Of a stretch of 64,000 bases of DNA, positions 26,378 to 35,839 are shown one piece after another. Made by a program: the position numbers and the translations under genes. This stretch comes from Pontibacter sp. HSC-14F20 (lineage in GTDB: Bacteria > Bacteroidota > Bacteroidia > Cytophagales > Hymenobacteraceae): NCBI RefSeq assembly GCF_019599265.1, contig NZ_JAHZTC010000005.1, positions 1 to 64,000 of the forward strand, given 5' to 3'. Position 1 is the first letter of the stretch. Each line of letters opens with the position of its first letter. The notes beneath the pieces are model-generated. The model saw nothing but the letters and a program-made list of their open reading frames with translations. It ran no database searches and was not told where the DNA came from.

Positions 26378-26720
26378 TATGCACGATTAACATTTCCCTG
26401 CCCCCCGAGAGGGGAATCTCTGTAACTGCCAGTTGTTAGGTATAGCTTTATAGCAAATAGCTCTGGCAAGTATAGCAAAACTAACTTGTACGCTTACTAC
26501 GAAGTAAATAGCGGTTCCAGGTGCACTAAATGACGCTCCACTGTTGGGGGTGAAGGGGTCCCCCTGTCAAGAGCGTTCAGCGAGTGGGGGTAAGGGCTCT
26601 CGATTTGGAGGGTCTTGATTTTTTTGCTTACTGGGGCTAGGGGCCCTACCCCCATCAAGGAAAAAAGTAAGGCCCGCTGCACAGGCGATGCTACAAAGCA
26701 ATGCAAGTTGCTATACCTGC
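26378..26720 (+). repeat. Dispersed intergenic repeat, copy B
   Basis: This is an uninterrupted copy: GCACGATTAACAT, CCCGAGAGGGGAATCTCTG, CCAGGTGCAC, GGGGGTGAAGGGGTCCCCC, GAGCGTTCAGCGAGTGGGGG, CTCGATTTGGAGGGTCTTG, GCCCGCTGCACAGGCGATGC and a terminal GCTATACCTGC. It contains no gene. The surrounding 26242-26377 and 26721-26930 hold nothing else I can identify. Confidence 0.8.
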
Positions 26721-26930
26721 AAAAGGCGCCGCTACACCAGTTACAAACCGTCCTCATGCAAAACAACCTTTGCACTCCCCAAAACTTACGATATACCAAA
26801 AACCTATCACATAACCTCCATCAACATCCTTAAAAACACCAGTATTAGCATATTCTTAAACATAGGAAACAACTAATTTTCCAGAATAAAACGTAAGTTT
26901 ATACCACAAACACAAACAACTAAACCTAAC

Positions 26931-27398
26931 ATGAGCCAAATCACCATCAATAGCCTGGAAGAACTGGAGTCTTACCAGGGGAAAGAACTGGGTGTTTCCG
27001 AGTATCACACCATCACGCAGGAGCAGATCAAAAAATTTGCAGACGCCACCCTCGATCACCAATGGATTCACCTGGACGAGAACCGTGCTACCATCGAAAC
27101 TCCTTTCCGGTCAACAATCGCACACGGCTACCTTACTGTGTCGCTGCTGCCATACCTGTGGGGCCAGATCGTGAAGATCGGGAATGTGAAGATGCAGGTG
27201 AATTACGAGATAGAAAGTCTGCGCTTCAACCAGGCCGTGACGGTGAACAGCCGGGTACGACTGCGCGCCAAAATGCTTTCTGTCAAAAACCTGCGCGGCA
27301 TCGCTAAAACTCAGATTGAAGTTACCCTTGAAATCGAAAACAGCCGTAAACCCGCTTATACCGGCGTGGTCACGTTCCTGTATCATTTTAACGATTAA
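26931..27398 (+). CDS. MaoC-like (R)-hydratase
   Basis: The 155-residue hotdog-fold enoyl hydratase-like protein carries the hydratase 2 motif FADATLDHQWIHLDE ... TIAHGYLTVSLLP, with the catalytic Asp/His pair in DHQWIH and AHGY. Proteins of this kind hydrate trans-2-enoyl-CoA to (R)-3-hydroxyacyl-CoA in fatty-acid breakdown or polyhydroxyalkanoate precursor supply. The gene precedes the aminotransferase gene by 35 bp on the same strand, and no other beta-oxidation gene is nearby. No strong ribosome site is seen. Confidence 0.87.
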   Translation: MSQITINSLEELESYQGKELGVSEYHTITQEQIKKFADATLDHQWIHLDENRATIETPFRSTIAHGYLTVSLLPYLWGQIVKIGNVKMQVNYEIESLRFNQAVTVNSRVRLRAKMLSVKNLRGIAKTQIEVTLEIENSRKPAYTGVVTFLYHFND

Positions 27399-27433
27399 CC
27401 TGCCTTATGGCGGGCCATCCAGCAATACATTTT

Positions 27434-28675
27434 ATGAGTTCTTTAGCAGTAGCAAACCTCCGTGCGGCCTTCCCGGCCCTGCAGGAGTCAGGTGATAGAA
27501 AACCCTTCATTTATTTCGACGGACCCGGCGGCACCCAAATGGCGCAACAGGCTATTGACGGTATGCTGGCTTACATCACAGGCGGCATGGCCAACCTGCA
27601 CGGCGCTTTCCCGACCAGCGTGGGTACCGACAACCTGCTGCTCGAAGGTCGTAAAGCGGTGGCGGACCTGCTGCACTGCGCTCCCGAGGAAGTAGCTTTC
27701 GGGCAGAACATGACCACGCTGGCTTTCAGCATTGCCCGCAGCCTGGGTAGCTTTTTATCTGCTGAAGATGAAGTGGTAGTGACCGAAATGGACCATCGCG
27801 CCAACGTGGATCCCTGGGTGACGTTGGCCAATGACAAAGGCGCTCAAGTCAGATTTCTGGAGTTGGACCCCAACACCTATACCCTGAACCTAGACAAGCT
27901 CGACGAACTAATCACAGAAAAGACAAGGCTGGTCGCTATCGGGATGTCGTCGAATGTGACAGGAACGGTGACAGATGTCAGGCGGGTGATTGCGCGGGCT
28001 AAGGAAGTGAACGCGATCGTGGTGTTAGATGCTGTGCACGCGGTGCCACACCTGTCCTTCGATTTTAAGGAACTGGGCAGCGATATACTGCTGTGTTCTG
28101 CCTACAAGTTTTTTGGTCCGCACATCGGTATAGCTGTGATCGCGACCTCACTTTTCGAGAAGTTGCAGGTATACAAACTGGCACCTGCCCCACAGCAGAT
28201 TCCTGACAAACTCGAAACGGGAACGCAGAACCACGAAGCCATAGCCGGTTTGATTGGAGCCATCACGTTTATGGAGCAACTGGGCGAGGGAAAAAACCGT
28301 AGAGAACGGCTGGTTTCAGGTATGCAGCGCATCGAAGCACACGAGCAACAACTCACAGCCCGCCTGGACAGTTTCCTGCGCCAAGTGCCCGGCCTGAAAC
28401 TCTACCGTGCAGCAGAAAGTGTATACAAAACCCCGACCTTCGCTTTCACGATCCCGGGTATAAAAGCCCGTGAGGTGACAAGCTGGTTTGCCGAAAACTA
28501 CCACATGTGTATCGCCGACGGCCACTTCTACGCCTCCACCATGGCTGAAAAGTTAGGAGTAAATCCCATGGGCGGCTGGGTACGCATCGGCCTTGCACCT
28601 TACAATACTATGGAGGAGGTAGCGCTGTTTGAGCAGGGGTTAAAGGAGTTTATGAAGACGAAGGGGAAGTATTAG
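27434..28675 (+). CDS. Class V aminotransferase (cysteine-desulfurase-like)
   Basis: Start 27434 (MSSLAVANLRAAFPALQ) is preferred to an ATG nine codons upstream because it opens with the family pattern. The roughly 413-residue PLP enzyme has the binding lysine in SAYKFFGPH, the DAVHAVPHLSFDF strand with the PLP-pyridine Asp, and an IYFDGPGGTQ start typical of the TIGR01976-type cysteine-desulfurase-like family. True IscS/SufS proteins carry a catalytic cysteine loop, which I do not see in the C-terminal half. It could be a desulfurase-like or selenocysteine lyase-like enzyme, or a different class V transaminase. It likely shares a transcript with the MaoC gene. Confidence 0.85.
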   Translation: MSSLAVANLRAAFPALQESGDRKPFIYFDGPGGTQMAQQAIDGMLAYITGGMANLHGAFPTSVGTDNLLLEGRKAVADLLHCAPEEVAFGQNMTTLAFSIARSLGSFLSAEDEVVVTEMDHRANVDPWVTLANDKGAQVRFLELDPNTYTLNLDKLDELITEKTRLVAIGMSSNVTGTVTDVRRVIARAKEVNAIVVLDAVHAVPHLSFDFKELGSDILLCSAYKFFGPHIGIAVIATSLFEKLQVYKLAPAPQQIPDKLETGTQNHEAIAGLIGAITFMEQLGEGKNRRERLVSGMQRIEAHEQQLTARLDSFLRQVPGLKLYRAAESVYKTPTFAFTIPGIKAREVTSWFAENYHMCIADGHFYASTMAEKLGVNPMGGWVRIGLAPYNTMEEVALFEQGLKEFMKTKGKY

Positions 28676-28722
28676 TCTGAATCAAGATTTACAGGATCAG
28701 AAAGGCTTTTCAGGAATGAGTT
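28676..28722 (+). repeat. Post-gene repeat (TCTGAATC...GGATTTACA...TTTTCAGGA)
   Basis: The start of this intergenic stretch resembles 30837-30883 (TCTGAATCCGGATTTACAAG and TTTTCAGGAT), and more loosely 8610-8645. All three lie close to gene ends. They are short intergenic repeats of unknown role. Confidence 0.45.
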
Positions 28723-28760
28723 ACCTCCTTCAAGCATTCCTCAAAATAGAGGAAGGAACA

Positions 28761-29215
28761 GTGTACGATTAACATCCCCCCTGCCTCCTTCGAAGGGGGA
28801 GTTTCCTCCCAATCTCCCAAAACAGGAGGTGGACATAATACTACGACGAATTTAGGTATAGCTTTGTAACTGCGGTTTCGTGTGCACGGTTAACCTGCCC
28901 CTCCCGAGAGGGGAATCTCTGTAACTGCCAGTTATTATGTATAGCTCCGTGGCAAACATCAGTGATAGGTATAGCAAGACTTACTTGCACCTTAGCTACA
29001 AAGCGGATCACCTGTGCCAGGTGCACAAATTGACTACCCACTGTTTGAGCGTTCAGCGAGTGGGGGTAGGGGGCCCCTCGATTTGGGGAGTCTTGACTTT
29101 TTTGCCTACTGGGGGTAGGGGCCCTCGATTTTTTTGTGGCAAGACAAAAAGTAAGGCCCGCCGCACAGGCGAAGCAATGAAACAAGTCAGGTTGCTATAC
29201 CTGCTAACAGCAGTA
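28761..29215 (+). repeat. Dispersed intergenic repeat, copy C
   Basis: This is the longest copy. Its 5' block is present twice (28761 and about 28885: GTGTACGATTAAC and GTGTGCACGGTTAAC). About 24 bp (the GGGGGTGAAGGGGTCCCCC segment) is missing between ACTGTT and GAGCGTTCAGCG. The rest of the core matches copies A and B. Confidence 0.75.
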
Positions 29216-29308
29216 GCTATAAAGTATAGTAAGCTATACCTACCTATACCTTGGACCAGTGGCCCCACTCTACCAGACACGAGCGAGGACACTCACGCCA
29301 TAGCACAC

Positions 29309-30823
29309 TCACTTTATTTCAAAAGAACTCTCATTAATCCCCAGCTTATTCTTAGAGTGCAGTTCCACCGGGAAACCCCATAAATACCGCAGGTGCGCCA
29401 TTGTCTGGCGGGCACTCTTGGTTTCAAGCTTGCGATCCTTCTGCATGTAATGCGTCAGGTATAGCTTGCTGGTCTGGTGCCGGTCTACACGGGTAACCTG
29501 TATGTTCGGGATAATACTGGCACGATCGTACTGCGCCGCCAACTGCTCCCGCACCCGGCGGTAACCCCGCTCGTTGTGGATGGCACCGATTTCAAACTCC
29601 GTCTCTCCTTCGTTGTCTATGATCGTAAACAGTTTCATGTCGCGGATCACTTTTGGGGAAAGGTACTGCAGGATAAAACTGTCGTCGCGGAAATTCTCCA
29701 TCACATAAAGTACCTGTTCCAGCCAGTCCTTGCCGATCAGGTCGGGAAACCAGGCCTTGTCCTCCTCGGTCGGCTCCTGACAAATGCGCTTGAGGTCCAT
29801 GAAAATATTGAAGCCCAGGGTATAAGGGTTGAGTCCGGAGTAGAACTTGCTGTTGTATTCCGGCTGAAAAAGCACGCTGCTATGGCTCTTGATAAACTCC
29901 AGCATGAAGCCGTCGTTGAGGTAGCCTTCCTCAAACATCTTGTTGATGATATGGTAATGCACAAAAGTGGCAAAACCCTCATTCATCACCTTGGTAGCGC
30001 CCTGCGGATAAAAGTACTGCGACACCTTGCGGACAATGCGGATGAGTTCACGCTTCCAGGCTGGCATCGTCGGGGCGTATTTTTCGATGAAGTACAGGAT
30101 GTTATCTTCCGGCTCTTTCGGGAAGCGAGTTTCGTCTAAGGCACCATTTTCGAACTCGGAAGGACTTTGCGGCAGGGTGCGCCAAAGCTCGTTATAGTTC
30201 TCGTGTCGGATCAGGGTAAGCTTCTTCAGACGCTCATTCTCTTCCACTGCCGACAACTTAGTAGGTTTTCTGTACTTATCTACGCCGTAATTCATGAGCG
30301 CATGCGCAGCATCCAGCACCTTCTCTACCTCTTCTTCCCCGTGTTCCTCTTCGCAGCGCAGCACATATTCCCGCGCAAAAGCCATGTAATCGACAATGGA
30401 GTCAGCGGAAGTCCAGTCGAGGAACATGTAGTTGTTGGCAAAAAAGGCATTGTGACCCTGGCAGGCGTGGGCAATCACGAGCAGCATCATACAGGTGGAG
30501 TTGTTCTCCATATTGTAGCTGATGCATGGGTTGGAGTTGATCACCAGTTCGTACGAAAGCCCCATGCGGCCTTTGGTGTAATTGTTCTGGTTAAGCACAA
30601 AGTCCTTCCCGAACTTCCAGTGCGGATACGAAGTCGGCAAACCCGTGAGCGCATAGGCATCCAGCATCTGCTCTGAGGTTACTACCTCGATCTGGTTTGG
30701 GTAGATCTTCAATTTCAGATACTCCTGCCCGATTCGGCTGATCACCTCATCTGCCGCCTTTAGCGTTTCATAATCCCAGTTCGGATCACAAAACATCGCC
30801 CGGTATTTTTCTATGTCTGTCAT
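29309..30823 (-). CDS. SpoVR family protein
   Basis: The protein has 504 residues, typical of SpoVR/YcgB proteins. Recognisable stretches are MTDIEKYRAMFCDPNWDYET at the start, LLVIAHACQGHNAFFANNYM and VMNEGFATFVHYHIINKMF in the middle. The conserved HACQGHNAF and NEGFATFVHYH hint at a metal-hydrolase-like centre, but no biochemical activity is established. It is the last gene of a leftward cluster with DUF444 and PrkA, the arrangement known as yeaG-yeaH-ycgB in Escherichia coli, linked there to starvation and stress. A 321-bp repeat-rich spacer separates it from the DUF444 gene, so it may have its own promoter. Confidence 0.92.
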   Translation of the reverse strand: MTDIEKYRAMFCDPNWDYETLKAADEVISRIGQEYLKLKIYPNQIEVVTSEQMLDAYALTGLPTSYPHWKFGKDFVLNQNNYTKGRMGLSYELVINSNPCISYNMENNSTCMMLLVIAHACQGHNAFFANNYMFLDWTSADSIVDYMAFAREYVLRCEEEHGEEEVEKVLDAAHALMNYGVDKYRKPTKLSAVEENERLKKLTLIRHENYNELWRTLPQSPSEFENGALDETRFPKEPEDNILYFIEKYAPTMPAWKRELIRIVRKVSQYFYPQGATKVMNEGFATFVHYHIINKMFEEGYLNDGFMLEFIKSHSSVLFQPEYNSKFYSGLNPYTLGFNIFMDLKRICQEPTEEDKAWFPDLIGKDWLEQVLYVMENFRDDSFILQYLSPKVIRDMKLFTIIDNEGETEFEIGAIHNERGYRRVREQLAAQYDRASIIPNIQVTRVDRHQTSKLYLTHYMQKDRKLETKSARQTMAHLRYLWGFPVELHSKNKLGINESSFEIK

Positions 30824-30836
30824 GGTGGTCTGCTGT

Positions 30837-31119
30837 ATGTTTGTCTGAATCCGGATTTACAAGATTTTAAGATTTTCAGGATGATCTCCTTGTGGACTTC
30901 ATAAGACCCATGAATTTAAAAATTTCATATGCTGAATTCATGGCTGTTTCGGATTTGTAATCCGGATCAATCTTTCATGCAGATTTGCAATTCGCCTCTT
31001 TGTCGGTAGCCACCGCCTTTGCCTTGCGGATTACAAATCCGCTGGTTACCAACTTTCGGATTGCAAATCCGAAAGAGCAGAATTTTGAGATCTACAGAGC
31101 GGACAGGTCGCTACCTGTC
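30837..31119. repeat. Cluster of short palindromic intergenic repeats
   Basis: Four palindromic units stand in 170 bp: CGGATTTGTAATCCG (30950-30964), GCGGATTACAAATCCGC (31026-31042), a 23-bp unit around CGGATTGCAAATCCG (31053-31075), and GACAGGT-CGCT-ACCTGTC (31102-31119). They resemble REP-like repeats scattered between genes in Bacteroidota. They lie between the spoVR and DUF444 genes and no gene is seen in the spacer. Confidence 0.6.
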
Positions 31120-31144
31120 TCTACAAGTTCAAACATAAGATTAA

Positions 31145-32404
31145 CTAAACAGTACTCCTCTTCCTGAACAAACCTTGGAAAACAGGCCAGATCTCGTAGG
31201 GTTCGTATACCTGCCGGATCGAAAAAGAGTCGTCGTCGCTGATGCGGTTGTAGGCTTGCCACAGGTCACTCTCACGCGGACTATTACTGATCTCGATATA
31301 GGCCATGTACTGAATAGCGGGCAGGATATCCTCGAGCAAAATCCGCTTGCATTCGGTCGCGTCCTGTTTCGACCACACGTCGCCGTCAGAGGCCTGGCAG
31401 CAATACACATTCCAGCTATCGTCGTAGCGGGTGCGCCTAATCTGCTCCATCAGTTTGAGCGAGGGCGCTACTACGGTGCCGCCACTTTCACGGGAGTTAA
31501 AAAACTCTTCTTCGCTCACCTCTTTGGCCTCTGTATGGTGCCGGATAAAGACCAGCTCCACATTTTTGTACTGGCGTGTCAGGAAGATGTAGAGTAGCGT
31601 GAAGAAGCGTTTGGCAATGTCTTTCTCGTGCTGCCCCATCGAAGCGGACACGTCCATGATGCAGAAAATTACAGCCGACGTAACAGGTATAGGCACCCGT
31701 TCAAAATTGTTGTAGCGTAAGTCGATGTCCTCGAAAAAAGGCAGGGTGTTCGCTTGTCGCCGCACTCTCTCTACCTCTTCGGCGAGTTCGATTTTCAGTT
31801 GCGGGTCGGTCGCCAGCGACAGCTGCTCCTCCAGCAACACCAACTTCTTGTCCAGTACGCCCTTTAGGGCCAGTCGACGCCCAAGCGACTGTTGGTAGCT
31901 GGATTTAATGTTGAGGCGCGAAGGAACGCTGTCGCGGGTATAACCGGCTCGTCGCATTTCAAAATTCTCGGTGCTGTCCATCAGTTTTTTCACCATGTTG
32001 GGCAGCGCAAGGTCATCAAAAAAATACTTCAGAAACTCCTCCCGCGACAGCACCACGGTAAACTCATCCTCGGTCACTTCCGGACTATTGGAGCCCTTCC
32101 CCCGTCCGCTGCCCCCGCCGCCCCCTTTGGGTTTAGCTATGCGGTCGCCTTCGCTATACTTGTCGTTGCCGGGACGCACCGTTTGTTTCTTACCAGTTTT
32201 AGGATCGTGGTGAAAAGTGGGCTCCTCAAGTCCGCGCACGGGTACCTTCACACTACCACCGGTACTGCTGTCCTTGATGCTCTCCTGCGAGATGATGTCA
32301 GGTATAGCCTTTTTGATCTGGTTCTCGACCCGCTTCAAAAACTTCTGCCGGTTACCAGTAGACTTCCCTTTGTCGTTCTTCCGTCTGTCGATGATGTGGG
32401 ACAT
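31145..32404 (-). CDS. yeaH: DUF444 (YeaH-like) VWA-type protein
   Basis: The 419-residue protein opens with MSHIIDRRKNDKGKSTGNRQ, a hallmark of DUF444/YeaH. A glycine-rich, basic segment (about residues 90-110; KPKGGGGGSGRGKG) links the N-terminal region to the rest. The second half has an integrin-like MIDAS motif, DVSASMG, a von Willebrand type A-like feature suggesting metal-dependent protein binding. It sits between prkA (91-bp spacer) and spoVR, the conserved stress-kinase cluster; partner proteins are probably the PrkA kinase and SpoVR. A 24-bp inverted repeat fills the spacer to prkA. Confidence 0.92.
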   Translation of the reverse strand: MSHIIDRRKNDKGKSTGNRQKFLKRVENQIKKAIPDIISQESIKDSSTGGSVKVPVRGLEEPTFHHDPKTGKKQTVRPGNDKYSEGDRIAKPKGGGGGSGRGKGSNSPEVTEDEFTVVLSREEFLKYFFDDLALPNMVKKLMDSTENFEMRRAGYTRDSVPSRLNIKSSYQQSLGRRLALKGVLDKKLVLLEEQLSLATDPQLKIELAEEVERVRRQANTLPFFEDIDLRYNNFERVPIPVTSAVIFCIMDVSASMGQHEKDIAKRFFTLLYIFLTRQYKNVELVFIRHHTEAKEVSEEEFFNSRESGGTVVAPSLKLMEQIRRTRYDDSWNVYCCQASDGDVWSKQDATECKRILLEDILPAIQYMAYIEISNSPRESDLWQAYNRISDDDSFSIRQVYEPYEIWPVFQGLFRKRSTV

Positions 32405-32412
32405 ATTTTATT

Positions 32413-32486
32413 GAGTTCTGAGTCACGAGTTCTGAGGCTCGAGTCCCTTTTACTGAGAACAACTCAGAACTCGTGACTCAGAACTC
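32413..32486 (-). other. Long inverted repeat in the prkA-DUF444 spacer
   Basis: Two 24-nt arms (32413-32436 and 32463-32486) are perfectly complementary with a 26-nt loop. Each arm is itself two tandem copies of GAGTTCTGAG separated by TCAC. No T-run follows, so it is more likely an RNA-processing or stability hairpin than a terminator. It could set differential expression of prkA relative to downstream genes. Confidence 0.75.
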
Positions 32487-32495
32487 GTGACTTGT

Positions 32496-34424
32496 TTAAG
32501 CCATCGTCTTGCGTACGCGCATGAACCAGTCGACCAGGATGCGGATCTGCTTGTCGGTATAGCCGCGGTCTCGCATGCGGCGGGTGAAGTCGCGGTGCTT
32601 CTTCTCGTCTTCTTCATTCGTTTTCACGTTGAAGGAAACAACTGGTAGCAAGTCTTCGGTGTTAGTGAAGATCTTCTTCTCAATCACGTTCTTGATCTTT
32701 TCATAGGAATCCCATCGCGGACTCTTACCGCCGTGGTTTGCTTTGTGACGCAAAAAGAAGTTTGTTACCTCAGAGCGAAAATCTTTTGGATTGGCTATAC
32801 CTGCCGGCTTCTCAATTTTTTCCAGTTCATCGTTCAGAATGCTGCGGTCAAAGATCTCACCTGAGTCCGGGTCGCGGTAATCATTGTTCTGCATCCAGTG
32901 GTCGGCGTATACCACATACTTTTCGAAAATATTCTGACCGTAGGAGCTGTAGGATTCAATGTAAGCCTTTTGAATCTCGTCTGAAATGAACTCGGCATAC
33001 TTACTGGCCAGCACCGATTTGATAAGGTGCAGGTACTTGGTTTCTGTTTCGGGCGGCAGCATCATCTTGATCACTTCCTGCTCCAGCACATACAAAAGGT
33101 GCACTGGGTTAGCGGCAATTTCTTCGCTGTCAAAATTGAAGACTTTGGAAAGGATCTTGAACGCAAAGCGAGTCGATATACCTTGCATACCCTCGTTTAT
33201 ACCTGCATCGTCGCGGTACTCCTGTATGGATTTTGCATTGGGGTCTGTCTCGCGCAACGTCTCGCCGTTGTATACTCGCATTTTAGAATAGATGCTGGAG
33301 TTCTCCGGCTCCTTCAACCGCGACATCACCGAAAACTCAGCCAGCAGCTCAATGGTCTTCGGCGCGCAAGGTGCTTCTTTGAGGGAGCTTTCCCGAATCA
33401 GTTTTTCGTAGATCTTGATCTCTTCGCTTACACGCAGGCAATACGGCACCTGAACTTTGTAGATACGGTCAAGGAAGGCTTCATTCTTTTTGTCGTTGAG
33501 GAATTTGGCCCATTCTGACTCATTGGAGTGTGCCAGAATGATACCGTCGAAAGGTATAGCGCCGATTGGCTCGGTACCTTTGTAGTTCTTTTCCTGGGTG
33601 GCGGTGAGCAATGGGTTGAGCACCTTGATCGGCGCCTTGAACATCTCCACAAACTCTAGCAAACCCTGGTTAGCGAGGCAGAGCCCACCGGTATAGGAAT
33701 AAGCATCCGGGTCGCTTTGCTGAAAATCAGCCAACTTGCGGATGTCAACTTTACCTACCAGCGTTGAGATGTCTTGGTTATTTTCGTCGCCCGGCTCAGT
33801 TTTGGAAATAGCGATCTGCTCCTGTATGGACGGGAAGAGCCGCACCACCTGGAAGCGATTAATATCACCGTCAAACTCTCGCAGACGCTTGGAGGCCCAG
33901 GGACTCATGCAACCCGGAATGTAGCGGGCAGGTATAGCATACTCCTCTTCCAGTTCTTCAGCATAGTCGGCAAATAGCCCCAACGGACTTTCAAAAACCG
34001 GACTGATCTGATCGTCTGCTTTGAGCACATAAATCGGGTTCTGCTGCATCAGGTGCTTCAGCTTTTCAGCCAGAGAGCTTTTGCCGCCTCCCACGGGACC
34101 CATCAGGTATAGGATCTGCTTTTTTTCCTCCAGGCCCTGCGCCGAGTGCCGGAAGTACGATACGATCTGCTCAATGGTCGTTTCCATCCCGTAAAAGTCG
34201 CGGAAGGCAGGGTAGATCTTTATTTTCTTGTTGGAAAAGATGCGGCTAAGTTTAGGATCCTGGCGCGTGTCGAGCATTTCCGGCTCACCGATGGCGTCGA
34301 GGATACGCTCAGCTGGCTTGGCATACATTTTCGGGTCTTTCCGGCACTCCTCAAGATAGGCAGCTACTGTCATCTCGTTCATGGAGGCACTGTAATTGGT
34401 CTTGATCTTTTCTAAAATGTTCAT
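32496..34424 (-). CDS. prkA: PrkA-type serine protein kinase (AAA+ fold)
   Basis: The 642-residue protein has the PrkA layout: an N-terminal AAA-like P-loop (LMGPVGGGKSSLAEKLK, about residues 109-125), a central AAA region and a C-terminal kinase-like half. Conserved blocks include RFQVVRLFPSIQEQIAISKT, GIILAHSNESEWAKF and GISTRFAFKILSKVFNFD. PrkA phosphorylates proteins in stress and starvation responses in Bacillus (sporulation) and E. coli (YeaG); substrates here are unknown. It is the first gene of the leftward prkA-DUF444-spoVR cluster. The promoter region is within the long upstream intergenic stretch (34425-35298). Confidence 0.93.
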   Translation of the reverse strand: MNILEKIKTNYSASMNEMTVAAYLEECRKDPKMYAKPAERILDAIGEPEMLDTRQDPKLSRIFSNKKIKIYPAFRDFYGMETTIEQIVSYFRHSAQGLEEKKQILYLMGPVGGGKSSLAEKLKHLMQQNPIYVLKADDQISPVFESPLGLFADYAEELEEEYAIPARYIPGCMSPWASKRLREFDGDINRFQVVRLFPSIQEQIAISKTEPGDENNQDISTLVGKVDIRKLADFQQSDPDAYSYTGGLCLANQGLLEFVEMFKAPIKVLNPLLTATQEKNYKGTEPIGAIPFDGIILAHSNESEWAKFLNDKKNEAFLDRIYKVQVPYCLRVSEEIKIYEKLIRESSLKEAPCAPKTIELLAEFSVMSRLKEPENSSIYSKMRVYNGETLRETDPNAKSIQEYRDDAGINEGMQGISTRFAFKILSKVFNFDSEEIAANPVHLLYVLEQEVIKMMLPPETETKYLHLIKSVLASKYAEFISDEIQKAYIESYSSYGQNIFEKYVVYADHWMQNNDYRDPDSGEIFDRSILNDELEKIEKPAGIANPKDFRSEVTNFFLRHKANHGGKSPRWDSYEKIKNVIEKKIFTNTEDLLPVVSFNVKTNEEDEKKHRDFTRRMRDRGYTDKQIRILVDWFMRVRKTMA

Positions 34425-35298
34425 AGGGCGTATTTTTAGAGAATCATTTTGAACCTGAGCGCAATAAACAGTAGCCCGAAAAGAAGAGCCCGTTTACTGC
34501 CTATCAGTTGAATGTGTCATCATATTGAGTATAGTATGATCTGCACGCCTTATCGTTTAAGGAATGCCGCTTTGCTTGTTTATCTGGAACCTGCGCTAAG
34601 GCCAGGCCTTTGGTAAGTACTGAGGCTGTGTGCTCATGCACAGGTTTGCGGGCAGGAAATGTGTACGCGTACACATGAAGCAGGGCGCCGCTTTCCATTG
34701 CCCGGAACAGGGGAAGAGTGGCTTGGCGACAAAATGGGCTGTCCCCTGTGCCCTATGTTATGCTATACGTAGATTTTAACTTTTGTATGGTCGGGTGCGG
34801 CCCCTCTTTATTTGCAGAACAGTGCACCTGCATTTTAAATTCAAAATTGGTAATATATTATAACTTCACATCTATACGTATTCTAAATAGGATTGTCTAT
34901 ACCTATACCTTTTGTTGTAGGCAAGGTATCTCTGACATGATTTTCAAAAATGCACAAGAAATAACTAAACTTAGGACAGATACCGCTTTTAAGAGGAGGC
35001 CTCGATATCTACGAAATCATCATCAAGTTCACGTAGCCTATACCTGAAGAACGCCGGCTCTTCAGTTGCAGAACTTTAATGCGCTGAATTGCGACGGTGC
35101 TGAGGCTCGAACGTTTACGAAAGGCGCTACAGGAGTAACGTTTATAGTCTGCGGACAGGTTACGTTTGGAATCACACTGTTTACCGTCGGGGTCTTTTAA
35201 TCATGCCGGTGTTTAGATTGCGGAGCTAAAATCCGGGATTGGGTGGTTTAGAGTAATAGAATGTAGCCTTCTGGCCAGGGAATGAGTATAGATGATAA
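34425..35298. other. Long intergenic region, no clear gene
   Basis: About 870 bp lie between divergent prkA and a small rightward gene. A 64-codon leftward frame (34504-34698) has biased composition and no recognisable motif, so I do not call it. Overlapping CTATACCT octamers occur at 34895-34908, written as a tandem CTATACCTATACCT, and another at 35037. Promoters for prkA and the small gene should lie here but no clear consensus was found. Confidence 0.4.
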
Positions 35299-35634
35299 AT
35301 GCAGCGGATTATGATGCAAGAAATGGAACACTGGGATGAAGACAGGTATATGGAACTGAATACCTACTTCAGAGTAAAGATACAGGGCATGATCGACTCG
35401 GACCCTTACATCCAGGATCTTCAGAAATCGGAAGGTGGCTTGCAGCTAACTGACTTGATCAGCCGGATGTCGGCAACTGATCAGGAGCGCTGGGAGGAGT
35501 TCATCCAACTGGATCGCATCAAGCTATACCTGGATATGCAGAATCACCTGGAAGGCAAAGGCACACCTTATACCCCGCGCCATGGCTTCGGGAACTCTTC
35601 TGCCGATAGTGATGAGAGTCCCTCTCCCTGGTGA
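35299..35634 (+). CDS. Small hypothetical protein
   Basis: The 111-residue protein is not recognised. The start could be 35299 or one of the ATG codons a few residues inside. It is acidic and predicted helical in its first 90 residues (DRYMELNTYFRVKIQGMIDS, DQERWEEFIQLDRIKLYLDM) with a disordered Gly/Ser/Asp tail (FGNSSADSDESPSPW). There is no signal peptide or membrane segment. It precedes citrate synthase by 205 bp with its own spacing, so cotranscription is uncertain. Codon use and the coding-strand CTATACCT at 35522 are typical of the window's native genes. Confidence 0.5.
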   Translation: MQRIMMQEMEHWDEDRYMELNTYFRVKIQGMIDSDPYIQDLQKSEGGLQLTDLISRMSATDQERWEEFIQLDRIKLYLDMQNHLEGKGTPYTPRHGFGNSSADSDESPSPW

Positions 35635-35839
35635 GAATCTGGACCGGATAAGTACAAGACACTGCATAATATTCCGAAACATTTTGACAGAATGTCGTTT
35701 ATACAAATGGCGGACAGAAAAGTAGGTTAAAACATTGTTAATTCACCATATATCGCATCATTCCATTTCATTTTAAATACATTTTTCCATAATTTCGCTT
35801 CGTTAAGAGACTATTCACGGACATATAAAAAATACAGGC

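Noticed and set aside
30949-31119. Possible CRISPR array
   Set aside because: The palindromes differ from one another and the spacing is irregular; no cas genes are near.
34504-34698. 64-codon leftward frame in the prkA upstream region
   Set aside because: No motif, signal or ribosome site; treated as non-coding.
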